Part shown: positions 45,701 to 52,352 of the stretch, one piece after another
Position numbering within the stretch: position 1 is the first letter of the stretch
Layout: the number at the start of each line of letters is the position of its first letter
NCBI GenBank assembly: GCA_002343845.1
Contig: DDSQ01000084.1
Span: forward strand, 1 to 64,000
Length of the DNA stretch: 64,000 bases
Source of the DNA: Planctomycetes bacterium UBA2386
GTDB taxonomy: Bacteria; Planctomycetota; UBA1135; UBA2386
Reading direction: 5' to 3'
Notes under the pieces: model-generated
Databases searched by the model: none
Seen by the model: only the letters and a program-made list of their open reading frames with translations
Told to the model about the DNA's origin: nothing
Position numbers and translations under genes: made by a program

Positions 45701-46376
45701 GCGCCTTCTCTTCGGCGGTCGGCGCCGGCTCGGCGGTGACCGACGCCGACTCGCCGTTCGGCATGTAGAACTCGCCGAGGACGTAGTTCTTGTACGGCAG
45801 CACGCCGTTGTTGTAGGTGCCCGAGCCAGGCACCATCGCACTGTGCGCCATGATGCTCGACATCACGCGCTGCGTGATGTCCTGGTGGCAGTTGGCGGTG
45901 CCGCACGTCATCTGCGCGACGCGCAGGTCACCGGGGTTGATGAAGCGCACGAACTCGAGCTTCTCCTTGTTGAGGAGTGCATAGCTGTTCTCGGGATTGC
46001 GGCTGCCCTGCCACTCGTCGGGGAACGCCGGCGCCACGTGCGCCGCCTTCATCACCGCCAGGTAGTCGGCCGGGAACGGCCGTGTCACTGCCCCGCCGTC
46101 CCAGCGCGCGGTCGGGTCGCCGCCGTGGCAGTCGGCGCAGCCGATCGCGGGAACGTTGCGCGGATGCATGTTCGCGCTGTGGATGCCGGTGTGGCAGGAC
46201 TGGCAGCCCGCGCTGGCGATGGCCTGGCGATCGCCGGAGGTGCGCAGCAAGTCGCTCGGGGGCTCCCAGCTGCCGAGGCCGGTCGAGGTGTCGCGCGCCG
46301 CCCATGTGGCGCAGCCGACGGTCGCCGCGAACACGGCGAGCAGAAGCAGGGGAATGCGCTGGCGAGAGAGGATCAT
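42762..46376 (-). CDS. Multiheme cytochrome c fused to LVIVD beta-propeller repeats
   Basis: A 1204-aa protein with a lipoprotein-type signal (PLLLLAVFAATVGCA). The first 750 residues carry nine CxxCH haem sites (CQSCH, CADCH, CTGCH, CITCH, CIDCH, CTDCH, CYTCH, CSGCH, CTSCH) and one CX4CH-type site (CGTANCH), about ten haems. The C-terminal 400 residues are LVIVD-type propeller blades: EYLFVADGPNGFRVFDIAN, AYVAAGKDGLAIVDMRTF and FAYVADGKNGLRVVELW. The haem part resembles MtrC/OmcA-like electron carriers; the propeller could bind a partner or a substrate. It is followed on the same strand by a beta-barrel gene, whose start is upstream and oriented for co-transcription. Confidence 0.9.
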   Translation of the reverse strand: MILSRQRIPLLLLAVFAATVGCATWAARDTSTGLGSWEPPSDLLRTSGDRQAIASAGCQSCHTGIHSANMHPRNVPAIGCADCHGGDPTARWDGGAVTRPFPADYLAVMKAAHVAPAFPDEWQGSRNPENSYALLNKEKLEFVRFINPGDLRVAQMTCGTANCHQDITQRVMSSIMAHSAMVPGSGTYNNGVLPYKNYVLGEFYMPNGESASVTAEPAPTAEEKARGVLPSLLPVPRYNMSQPGNIFRAAERGRPGQRGLGTRNRVDFAHFVLHKTRLNDPYLWFLGTNDYSGEFRSSGCTGCHVVYANDADPLMAGQFVAHGFLGKTAADNPDPTIPRDEPGHPIHHQFTTRIPNSQCITCHNHQGSGAVDNYAGLMWWDGETDGKSMYHADGRPLAGRELDQAHTIANADSKHLKFSTQHRSGWSFRKVYKRDLEGQLIGRDGKVVPFDDPDWEQKAVHLADHHFSAGMHCIDCHTQQDVHGDGKLYGEMINPVEIYCTDCHGTVGERAKLVTSNPSGGNNLQLARAARGNQFRWVDAAGAEVVGRSPQAGDRLMQRSKLDPDKEWQVPQVADVIDPNSKTYNEKAAIAKTLQKGGERYGDASLSPEQYAHCDQRMTCYTCHTSWAISCSGCHLAGKTNRRKEFTHFFPEPTTVDVGYYSQGLRSDSLMLGINGTVKGNRISPVRSASAPIATAENENRAIVTHQQATIAASGHSGTAFSPYVPHTVSSEHGQQCTSCHVSKADDNNATLASRFNLGTHATDFVGSFVHLATTDSVTAVRVTDGWEPQPVIGSDFHRTTYPREHAAHVANGEQLTETHSHSATAARTAQVRGEYLFVADGPNGFRVFDIANIANKDVAQRIVTAPFSPLGQDMQVESTWANAVLLPTTVPMDPLRVVDPANQEQPVHPLFGYAYVLDRSEGLIVVDVNTLVDGDPDNNSLRRATTWNGDQLLSGAHAGIVVGHYLYVLTTTALVVVDIEQPTAPRLVASVREGLREPRAIDVQFRYAAVTDADGLKVVDITDLTRPTLVPTATVPFADARGLRLCRTYAYVAAGKDGLAIVDMRTFTRPRLVETFNAGGTIDDATAVTTGLTNASLFAYVADGKNGLRVVELWTPSRSHGTDGYSPRPTPRLVASRKTTGPAVGISTGMVRDRGVDESGNQIGVYGRLGSRPMNLQERQRFYLRDGKLYTVDDQASGYQRAR

Positions 46377-46384
46377 GGCGCGCC

Positions 46385-48037
46385 TCAGAGAACGATGGTG
46401 GCGTTGACGAAGAACCCGACGAGCAGGTCGTCGCTGACCAGCTGGTCGAGGCCGCCGGTCGGGACCAGGGCCTGCAGCACCGGCGTGATGACGACGTTGT
46501 CGACGCCGAAGGGTCGGTAGCGCGCACCGACGCTGAGGTCGATGCCGATGCCGCGTGACAGCGACTGCCCGAACGTCGCCTCGAGCACGGCCGTGTCCGC
46601 GAACTGCAGGTAGCTCGCGTTGCCGACCACGCTCCAGTAGTTCGACAGCTCGGCTTCGACACCTGCGTGCAGGATGGCGAGACCGGGATTGACCGAGTTG
46701 GGGCCGGCGGCGGCCTTGCCGCGCAGGTTCGGATAGAAGCTGTTGGCGTTCGAAATCAGCGTGCCATCGACGGCGATCGCCTGGCGGTGGAAGAAGCCGA
46801 GCTGGCCGCCAGCGAACTGCGGGTTGTCGAACACACTGTCGAAGCCGTTGCCGTCACCGTCGGTCGGATCGTCGTCGCCCGATGCGTACAGCGCGCTGAA
46901 CACGTAGCGGCGCCAGCTGTCGGGGATGCCGACTTCGACGGCGGCGAGGTGCGCCGAGGTCGACACCGAGCGGCCGGCGAATGCGTTCTGCTCGTCGTCG
47001 CCGAACATCAAGTAGAGAGCGTGCGCGAAGTCGACCTTGCCGAGGCGGCCGTCGCCGAGGAAGCCGAGATAGTAGGCGTCGATCGTCGCGCCCTGCGTGT
47101 CGTGCACCCACTGCGTGGTGAGTTGCACCTCGTAGCCCATGCTCAGCATGTCTTCGAGGAACACGTTGGCGGCGAAGAAGGTCTGGTCACGCGACTCGGT
47201 GCCGCGCGAGAGGTTGCTCTCGGGGTCCTTCTCGACGAGGTCGAAGAAGGCGAGTTGGTAGTCGATGCGGGACTCGCACAACGAGCCGAACAACTGCGCG
47301 CCGTCGTTCTGGTCGACGAAGATGAAGTTGCGGAAGTCGCTGGCGAACGCCTGGCGGCCGACGCGCAGCGAGGCGAAGTCGAAGTAGGGATCCAGTTCCC
47401 ACAGCAGGGCCTCGGCGAACAGCTCCTGCATGGCGAAGTCGGTCTGCGTGACGCCGCCGCCGATGTCGTCGGCATCGCGCGTGTCGAAGGCGCCGGTCGC
47501 GCGCACGCGCCACGTCGGCGGGCGGAACACCGTGTCGCCGTGGAACAGCTCGAACGACAGGAAGTTGGTCGTGCGCTTCTCCAACGCGTCGGGTGCGTTC
47601 GCCTTCTCGCGCGACTCGAAGGTGTTGGTGCTGACGACGTCGGTGACGAAGAACAGGTGCTCGCCGGAGATCGGCCGGTCACCCTTCAGCGGGTTGACGT
47701 TGTAGACGTCGAGCAGGCCACCGCCGCGCAGGAGCGGGTACTCGCCCGTGCCGTCGGAGAAGAGCAGCGGATTCCATCCCCGCCGCCGGCCGTAGCGATC
47801 GAACGGCTCGAGATCGAGGTAGCGGCTCTGCACCGGCTGGTAGCGAACCCGCGGCGTCGCCCCGGGTTGCTGCGCGTCAGGTTGCGTGATCGTCTTCGGG
47901 GGCGTCGTCGGCGGCGGCACCCGCCGCGGACCTTCGACGGGGTCCTGCGCCGCGGCAGCGACAGTCAGCGCGGCGGCCGCGAGCAATTGCGGCACCCGAG
48001 CGAAGAAGAAGGCGTGCTGCCGACAGCGCGGCGACAC
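46385..48037 (-). CDS. Outer-membrane beta-barrel (porin) candidate
   Basis: A 550-aa protein with a signal-like N terminus (LLAAAALTVAAAAQDP). After a Pro-rich linker the mature part shows alternating amphipathic strands, for example FLSFELFHGDTVFRPPTWRVRATGAF and ELDPYFDFASLRVGRQAF, and it ends with a hydrophobic strand finishing GFFVNATIVL, as barrels do. No ATG fits, so I chose a GTG before the signal. It lies directly upstream of the decahaem-propeller gene on the same strand and is divergent from the 653-aa cytochrome at 48205, the arrangement of porin-cytochrome modules for moving electrons across the outer membrane. The family is not certain. Confidence 0.7.
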   Translation of the reverse strand: MSPRCRQHAFFFARVPQLLAAAALTVAAAAQDPVEGPRRVPPPTTPPKTITQPDAQQPGATPRVRYQPVQSRYLDLEPFDRYGRRRGWNPLLFSDGTGEYPLLRGGGLLDVYNVNPLKGDRPISGEHLFFVTDVVSTNTFESREKANAPDALEKRTTNFLSFELFHGDTVFRPPTWRVRATGAFDTRDADDIGGGVTQTDFAMQELFAEALLWELDPYFDFASLRVGRQAFASDFRNFIFVDQNDGAQLFGSLCESRIDYQLAFFDLVEKDPESNLSRGTESRDQTFFAANVFLEDMLSMGYEVQLTTQWVHDTQGATIDAYYLGFLGDGRLGKVDFAHALYLMFGDDEQNAFAGRSVSTSAHLAAVEVGIPDSWRRYVFSALYASGDDDPTDGDGNGFDSVFDNPQFAGGQLGFFHRQAIAVDGTLISNANSFYPNLRGKAAAGPNSVNPGLAILHAGVEAELSNYWSVVGNASYLQFADTAVLEATFGQSLSRGIGIDLSVGARYRPFGVDNVVITPVLQALVPTGGLDQLVSDDLLVGFFVNATIVL

Positions 48038-48204
48038 GAATCCGCGGTGTGGCGCGGGCGAGAGGTGGGCGAGCAAGAACAACCTCCGGGCACGAGAGCT
48101 GAGCGACGCGGCATGGTGCAGACGTGCTTGTCGCGGCGCAATGGGGGGGGCCGTAGTATCGTGACATCGCGCGGCGCCTCGCTCGCCGATCGCGAGCGCT
48201 GCCC

Positions 48205-50166
48205 ATGTTCGTTCGCCTGATCCTGATGTTGGCCTGTTGCGCGACAGGAGTCCTGTCGTGGCCAGCGGCAGCGCCGGGAGATCTCCTTGCGACCGGCGCG
48301 GAGTGGCCGCAGGAGCCGCGATCGGGGGGGGGTCTCGTGTTTCGGCACGGCTCGCATCTGGCGCCGGATTGGCAACAGACCCCGGCGGATCGCCAGTGGG
48401 AAACGCACTGCAGCGTCTGCCACGAACGCGACGAGAATCGCGCGTCCGGCTTCGTCGACGCGGCGACGAAATGCGCGCAGTGTCACCACAACGATCCGGA
48501 CAAGCGTGGCGGCGATCGTCGCCGCTTGGAGTTCGAAGGCGGTCGGCGACCGGGCGCGTTGGCGTTCGATCATGCGTCGCCGACCCACCGGCAGCGCGAT
48601 TGCATCGAGTGCCACACGCCGAACGTCGGCCCGCGCGGTGACTTTCCGTATCCCGACGTGCTGTTCTCGCTGCCTGCCGACCTGCGCGCGTGCCAGTCGT
48701 GCCATCAGCATGGCGCGAAGGACCCTGCCGCCGGCAAGCAGACCCAGTTCGATCGGGCGGCCGGAGTCGGGGGCGCGCCGGCGGCGTGGGCGGCGGCGAC
48801 GACGTGCGCGCATTGCCACGTCGCCGGGGCGCCGGTCGCGCGCGCTGCACATCAGCGGGCGACGCTGCGCCCGTTCCAGCACGCGTCGCACCTGCCCGCC
48901 GATCCGGCGGCACAGGCTGCCGCGTGCGCGACCTGCCATCAGGTGAATGCAGAGGGTCGCCTCGGCCTCGCCGATCGTGACCAGAAGGTGTGTGCGAAGT
49001 GCCACGCTGCTGCGGACGCCGCGACCACGACCGGCCTCGCCGCCGACCTGCAGGTCGAGCGCATGCCGAGCACGTTCACGCACAGCACCAAGGGGCACCA
49101 GCAGGCGTGCGACGTCTGCCACCCGCGGGGCCAACAGGGCGCCGAACCGATGGTGCAGCGGCTCTACAAGGACTGCACGACGAGCTGTCACTCGGACTGG
49201 CGCATTCCTCGCCACGGATCGTTCGGCTGTGACCAGTGCCACGCCACGACGCCGACGCTCGGACAGAAGGACGCCGGCGACATCGCGATCACGACCGTCG
49301 AACGCACCTTCGGGGCCGCGCGATTCCAGTTTCAGAGTCCGCAACACGTCGGCATCACGGCGGGCGCGGGCGGCACGCACCCGAACATGGCCGGGCGCGA
49401 GTGCCGCGAGTGCCATCGCAGCACGCCGGCCGCGCTGCAGCAGCGCACCGAGCCGCGCGCGTTCGACCATGCGTCCCATCTGCCGAAGGGACTTGCCGGC
49501 GTCACCAAGTCGGAGTGCACCGCCTGCCACGTGCACGTCGTCGAGACATCGTCGCCCGAGCTGCTTGCCCCGTTCCGCAGCGATTCCCTGCGCGAGCGGC
49601 GCACGTGCACGTCGGAGTGCCATCGATGCGAAGCGATCGGCATCGAGGAGGTGCGCCGGGCCCTCCCGGTGCCGAAGTTCGACCACAAGCGGCACGAGCA
49701 GCACGAGTGCGTCGTCTGCCACGTGCGCGACGGGAAGATCACCTCCGGCCGCGACGCTCTGCTGCAAGGCGGTCTCGGCCTCGCGTGCAGTCAGTGCCAC
49801 GGTCATCGTGACCCGGAGAAGGCCCGGATCACCGGCGGCTACGACGCGACGCCGCAGAGCCCTGCCTGCTCCAACTGCCACCTGCCGCGGGAAGCGCCGC
49901 AGTTCGGGCGCGCGGCAGAGCGTCAGCAGCGCGACGTGTTGCTCGCCGGCGCACTGCAGTTCCACGCCAAGGGCGGTGATTGTCGCTACTGCCACGAACT
50001 GAACGCACCCGATCGGCGCAGTGGCACCCCGCTGCGGATCGTCGCCCATCGCACGCTGCACGAGGCGCACGTGGTGCCCGGGGCGGACGGCCGGCCAGGC
50101 AATCTGCCAACGGTTTCGGTGGCGCCGACGTGCCGTTCGTGCCACGCGTGGGAACCGCGTCGCTGA
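48205..50166 (+). CDS. Large multiheme cytochrome c
   Basis: A 653-aa protein with a signal peptide (MFVRLILMLACCATGVLSW). I count sixteen CxxCH sites (such as CSVCH, CAQCH, CIECH, CQSCH, CAHCH, CATCH, CAKCH, CDVCH, CDQCH, CRECH, CTACH, CVVCH, CSQCH, CSNCH, CRYCH, CRSCH) plus two CX3CH-type sites (CTTSCH, CTSECH). Haem count is thus about 16-18. Regular FDHASH/FDHKRH motifs near each site supply distal His ligands, as in the NrfH/OmcA-like families. It is divergent from the outer-membrane barrel gene, with 167 bp between the start codons, so a shared regulatory region is likely. Confidence 0.93.
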   Translation: MFVRLILMLACCATGVLSWPAAAPGDLLATGAEWPQEPRSGGGLVFRHGSHLAPDWQQTPADRQWETHCSVCHERDENRASGFVDAATKCAQCHHNDPDKRGGDRRRLEFEGGRRPGALAFDHASPTHRQRDCIECHTPNVGPRGDFPYPDVLFSLPADLRACQSCHQHGAKDPAAGKQTQFDRAAGVGGAPAAWAAATTCAHCHVAGAPVARAAHQRATLRPFQHASHLPADPAAQAAACATCHQVNAEGRLGLADRDQKVCAKCHAAADAATTTGLAADLQVERMPSTFTHSTKGHQQACDVCHPRGQQGAEPMVQRLYKDCTTSCHSDWRIPRHGSFGCDQCHATTPTLGQKDAGDIAITTVERTFGAARFQFQSPQHVGITAGAGGTHPNMAGRECRECHRSTPAALQQRTEPRAFDHASHLPKGLAGVTKSECTACHVHVVETSSPELLAPFRSDSLRERRTCTSECHRCEAIGIEEVRRALPVPKFDHKRHEQHECVVCHVRDGKITSGRDALLQGGLGLACSQCHGHRDPEKARITGGYDATPQSPACSNCHLPREAPQFGRAAERQQRDVLLAGALQFHAKGGDCRYCHELNAPDRRSGTPLRIVAHRTLHEAHVVPGADGRPGNLPTVSVAPTCRSCHAWEPRR

Positions 50167-50253
50167 GATCCGACGACGGGACGCGGGACGTGCTGCTGCG
50201 GGAGGACCGTGCGCGTTGGTTGCGCGGGTCGGGCGCGGGCCAAGTTCGCGGCG

Positions 50254-50835
50254 CTACGGGCGCGGTGCTTGGGCCTCGCGATGACCGTCGGTGGCGCTCA
50301 GCGACGGCTCCGGCGTGTATTCCCCGGCGCGGAACTTCGCGACCGTCTCGCGAACGGAGTCGCGGTGCTTCTGCTCGTACGGTCCGCACTCCTCGCTCCG
50401 CGGCGCGCGATACTCGGTCTTGGCGAGGCTGGCCTGCAGTTCCGCGAGCACGTCGACGTCCTCCTTGCGCACCGGCGTGAAGCCCACGGCGCTGGTCCAG
50501 GCGCCGACCCGCGGTGTGACCCAGACGTAGTAGGTGTTGCCGGCCGTCAGCACGGCGGCGAAACCCTTGTAGCTCTGCGCCTTGGCGACGAAGAAGTGCT
50601 CCCCTGGCGCGCATCGATACTCGATCGTGCTGCCGTGTTCGGCGAAGCCCACCAGCTTGTCGCCGTCCCAGATCGGGTACTCGAGGCCGCCGGCGATGAA
50701 GCGGGATGGTCGACAGAACACGACCTTCGCCTCCTCGGGTCCGGGTGGTCCCATCGGCGGCACGGTCTGCATGTAGCTCGTGCACGAGCACATGAAGGGA
50801 AGCAGCCACATCGCGCCGAGCTTCGGGATCCTCAT
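50254..50835 (-). CDS. Lipoprotein of DUF2846-like type
   Basis: A 193-aa protein starting MRIPKLGAMWLLPFMCSC, a short lipoprotein signal with a Cys-rich lipobox. The mature domain has KVVFCRPSRFIAGGLEYPIWDGDKLVGF and TIEYRCAPGEHFFVAKAQSYKGF, the pattern of DUF2846-like proteins with a Cys pair. A C-terminal helical tail follows (EYRAPRSEECGPYEQKHRDS). Function unknown; it may be a periplasmic envelope protein. It is convergent with the large cytochrome gene, whose stop is 87 bp away. Confidence 0.65.
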   Translation of the reverse strand: MRIPKLGAMWLLPFMCSCTSYMQTVPPMGPPGPEEAKVVFCRPSRFIAGGLEYPIWDGDKLVGFAEHGSTIEYRCAPGEHFFVAKAQSYKGFAAVLTAGNTYYVWVTPRVGAWTSAVGFTPVRKEDVDVLAELQASLAKTEYRAPRSEECGPYEQKHRDSVRETVAKFRAGEYTPEPSLSATDGHREAQAPRP

Positions 50836-50914
50836 GGCGCCATGGTGCCCTGGCCCGGCGTCGCTGTCACCCGATGAGGAGTCGCGCGCCGGAGCGCGGA
50901 GCACGTGGGAAGTG

Positions 50915-51085
50915 CTTTGCATTCTCGAACTACGCTTCGTGCGCGGCGAACCGACTGCGCCGCGCCTGCTGGTGCACCACCCCGATGTCATCCACCTCGG
51001 TGCCGCGACGCGCACGCAGGGCACGGCCCGCGAACTCGCGATCGTCGATCCGTGGGGCAACGCGTTGACACTGAGCAGCGAGTGA
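50915..51085 (+). pseudogene. Glyoxalase/bleomycin-resistance fold C-terminal remnant
   Basis: The final 57 codons of a plus-strand frame read LCILELRFVRG, then GTARELAIVDPWGNALTLSSE. The second part matches the last strand of VOC (glyoxalase) proteins, RExxxxDPxGNxxxLS, where the Glu is the metal ligand. Only this C-terminal strand pair is present; the first half of the domain is missing. The rest of this gap (50836-51284) holds no gene I can support. Confidence 0.35.
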
Positions 51086-51284
51086 CGACGCATGCAGGGA
51101 TCGCGCACGGTGCCGGGCCAGCGGCCGTTTCCTGAGGATCGCGCGGGCGAAGAAGAACATCGCCTCGCTCGGCGCTCACCACCCGCCGACGAAGACGATC
51201 TGATTCCTGCCCTGGCCTGACTGCCCACCGCTACCTGCCAAGAACGAGTTTGCCGTCGCTCCACCGGGAGCGTTCACTTCTGCC

Positions 51285-51932
51285 ATGAGCGACGCGAAGA
51301 AGACCACGCTCCAGCTGATTCTCTGGCCTTCGATCCTGACGCTGCTCGTCAACGTCGGGCGCGTGGTTGGCCAGAAGCAGGGCTGGATCACCACCGCGTC
51401 GGGTGGCGGGTTCGCCTGGTTCGGCATCACCTGGCTTGGCTTCCTGTTCGGCGCCTGGTTCGCCTACCGGCTGCGGCGCTCGGGTTCCACGCCGCGGCGG
51501 GCCTTCTGGTGGCCCTTGCTGTCGCTCCTGGCGGTCCTTGGCGTCGCCGTGTGGCAGTTCAGTGGCATCGATCGCGCGGACACCAGCGAGGCCGCGATGG
51601 AGCCGCTGCGGAACGCCGTGCTGTCCGTTACCGCAATCGCGTTGGCGATGGCGCTCGTGCAGTTCGCGGTCTGGCCACGATTGGCATGGACCCTGCTCGC
51701 CTATGCCGTGCCCGCCCGCCTGACGGTGCTCGCGTTGACGTGGCTGGCGAAGAGCCAGGGCTGGGACAGCCACTACACGAAGTTCGGGCCCGCCGGCATC
51801 GAGCGCGAAATGGCCGAGACGATGCAGAGCGCAGCCGTTGCCCAACTCGGCTTCTGGGTGCCGTTGACGATCATCGTCGGCACCTTGGTCGGCTGCTTGC
51901 TCGCGGGTCGTCCGGCAAAGAAACCGAGCTGA
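51285..51932 (+). CDS. Hypothetical membrane protein, 215 aa
   Basis: A protein with about five transmembrane helices (LQLILWPSILTLLVNV, FGITWLGFLFGAWF, PLLSLLAVLGVAVWQF, NAVLSVTAIALAMALV and FWVPLTIIVGTLVGCLL). Between helices four and five is a loop with SQGWDSHYTKFGPAGIEREMAE, a charged stretch that could be on the cytoplasmic side. The C terminus ends in Lys-rich AGRPAKKPS. No family is recognised. Two copies of the dispersed hairpin element lie downstream. Confidence 0.6.
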   Translation: MSDAKKTTLQLILWPSILTLLVNVGRVVGQKQGWITTASGGGFAWFGITWLGFLFGAWFAYRLRRSGSTPRRAFWWPLLSLLAVLGVAVWQFSGIDRADTSEAAMEPLRNAVLSVTAIALAMALVQFAVWPRLAWTLLAYAVPARLTVLALTWLAKSQGWDSHYTKFGPAGIEREMAETMQSAAVAQLGFWVPLTIIVGTLVGCLLAGRPAKKPS

Positions 51933-51989
51933 GTCAGCGTGGCCGGAGCCACAACCCGCGCATGCGCCGCCCGGTCGCCGCATGTCTCT

Positions 51990-52084
51990 GCGCCCTGGCC
52001 AGACGCGGGGCGTGCTTGGGCGGGAGGATCGTGGGGTGGGTTCTCGGTTGGTCCGTGACCGCAAGCTCCTCTTGCCTACTCCCG
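51990..52084 (+). repeat. Dispersed intergenic hairpin element, copy 9 (diverged)
   Basis: A diverged copy about 60 bp after the hypothetical membrane protein: it keeps GGGTGGGTTCTCGGTTGGTCCGTGACCGCAAGCTCCTCTTGCCTACTCCCG at the hairpin and tail positions but the stem pairs are weaker. Two copies occur within 350 bp here. Confidence 0.6.
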
Positions 52085-52238
52085 AACGTGTGCAGGCAGG
52101 CCGTGCAGCGGGACCGCTGTACGGGCTTCGTTTGCAACTCGGCTGCGAGTAGCCGAAGCGGATGCAGGCGCGGGCTTGGCTGCAGGTGGTTCGAGCAGAC
52201 CTGTCCGCTGGGCGCGAACGTGGTGGGGATGGGCCCCC

Positions 52239-52340
52239 AACGGGCTGGCCCGACCGGCTGGACGGGGGGGGGCGCAGGAGGGACGATGACGAGGTGGGTT
52301 CCGGGTCGTCCGGGACCCCAGCTCCCTCTTCCCACTCCCG
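52239..52340 (+). repeat. Dispersed intergenic hairpin element, copy 8 (full length)
   Basis: A full-length copy with the strongest hairpin: GGGTTCCGG (loop GTCGT) CCGGGACCC, a 9-bp stem with one G-U pair. It ends 13 bp before the start codon of the pentahaem cytochrome gene, so here it would form the 5' leader of a gene rather than a 3' end. The 420-bp gap (51933-52352) contains copies 8 and 9 and nothing else I can assign. Confidence 0.72.
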
Positions 52341-52352
52341 CAGAGGAGCACC

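Noticed and set aside
42657..46520. A 1287-codon plus-strand frame
   Set aside because: Antisense to the decahaem cytochrome; composition is Val/Arg/Ala-rich and has no motifs, whereas the minus strand has regular CxxCH sites.
48128..48159. A possible sigma-70 promoter (TTGTCG ... TAGTAT) upstream of the large cytochrome
   Set aside because: Spacing is 20 bases with a long G run between, so it is too weak to report as a promoter.
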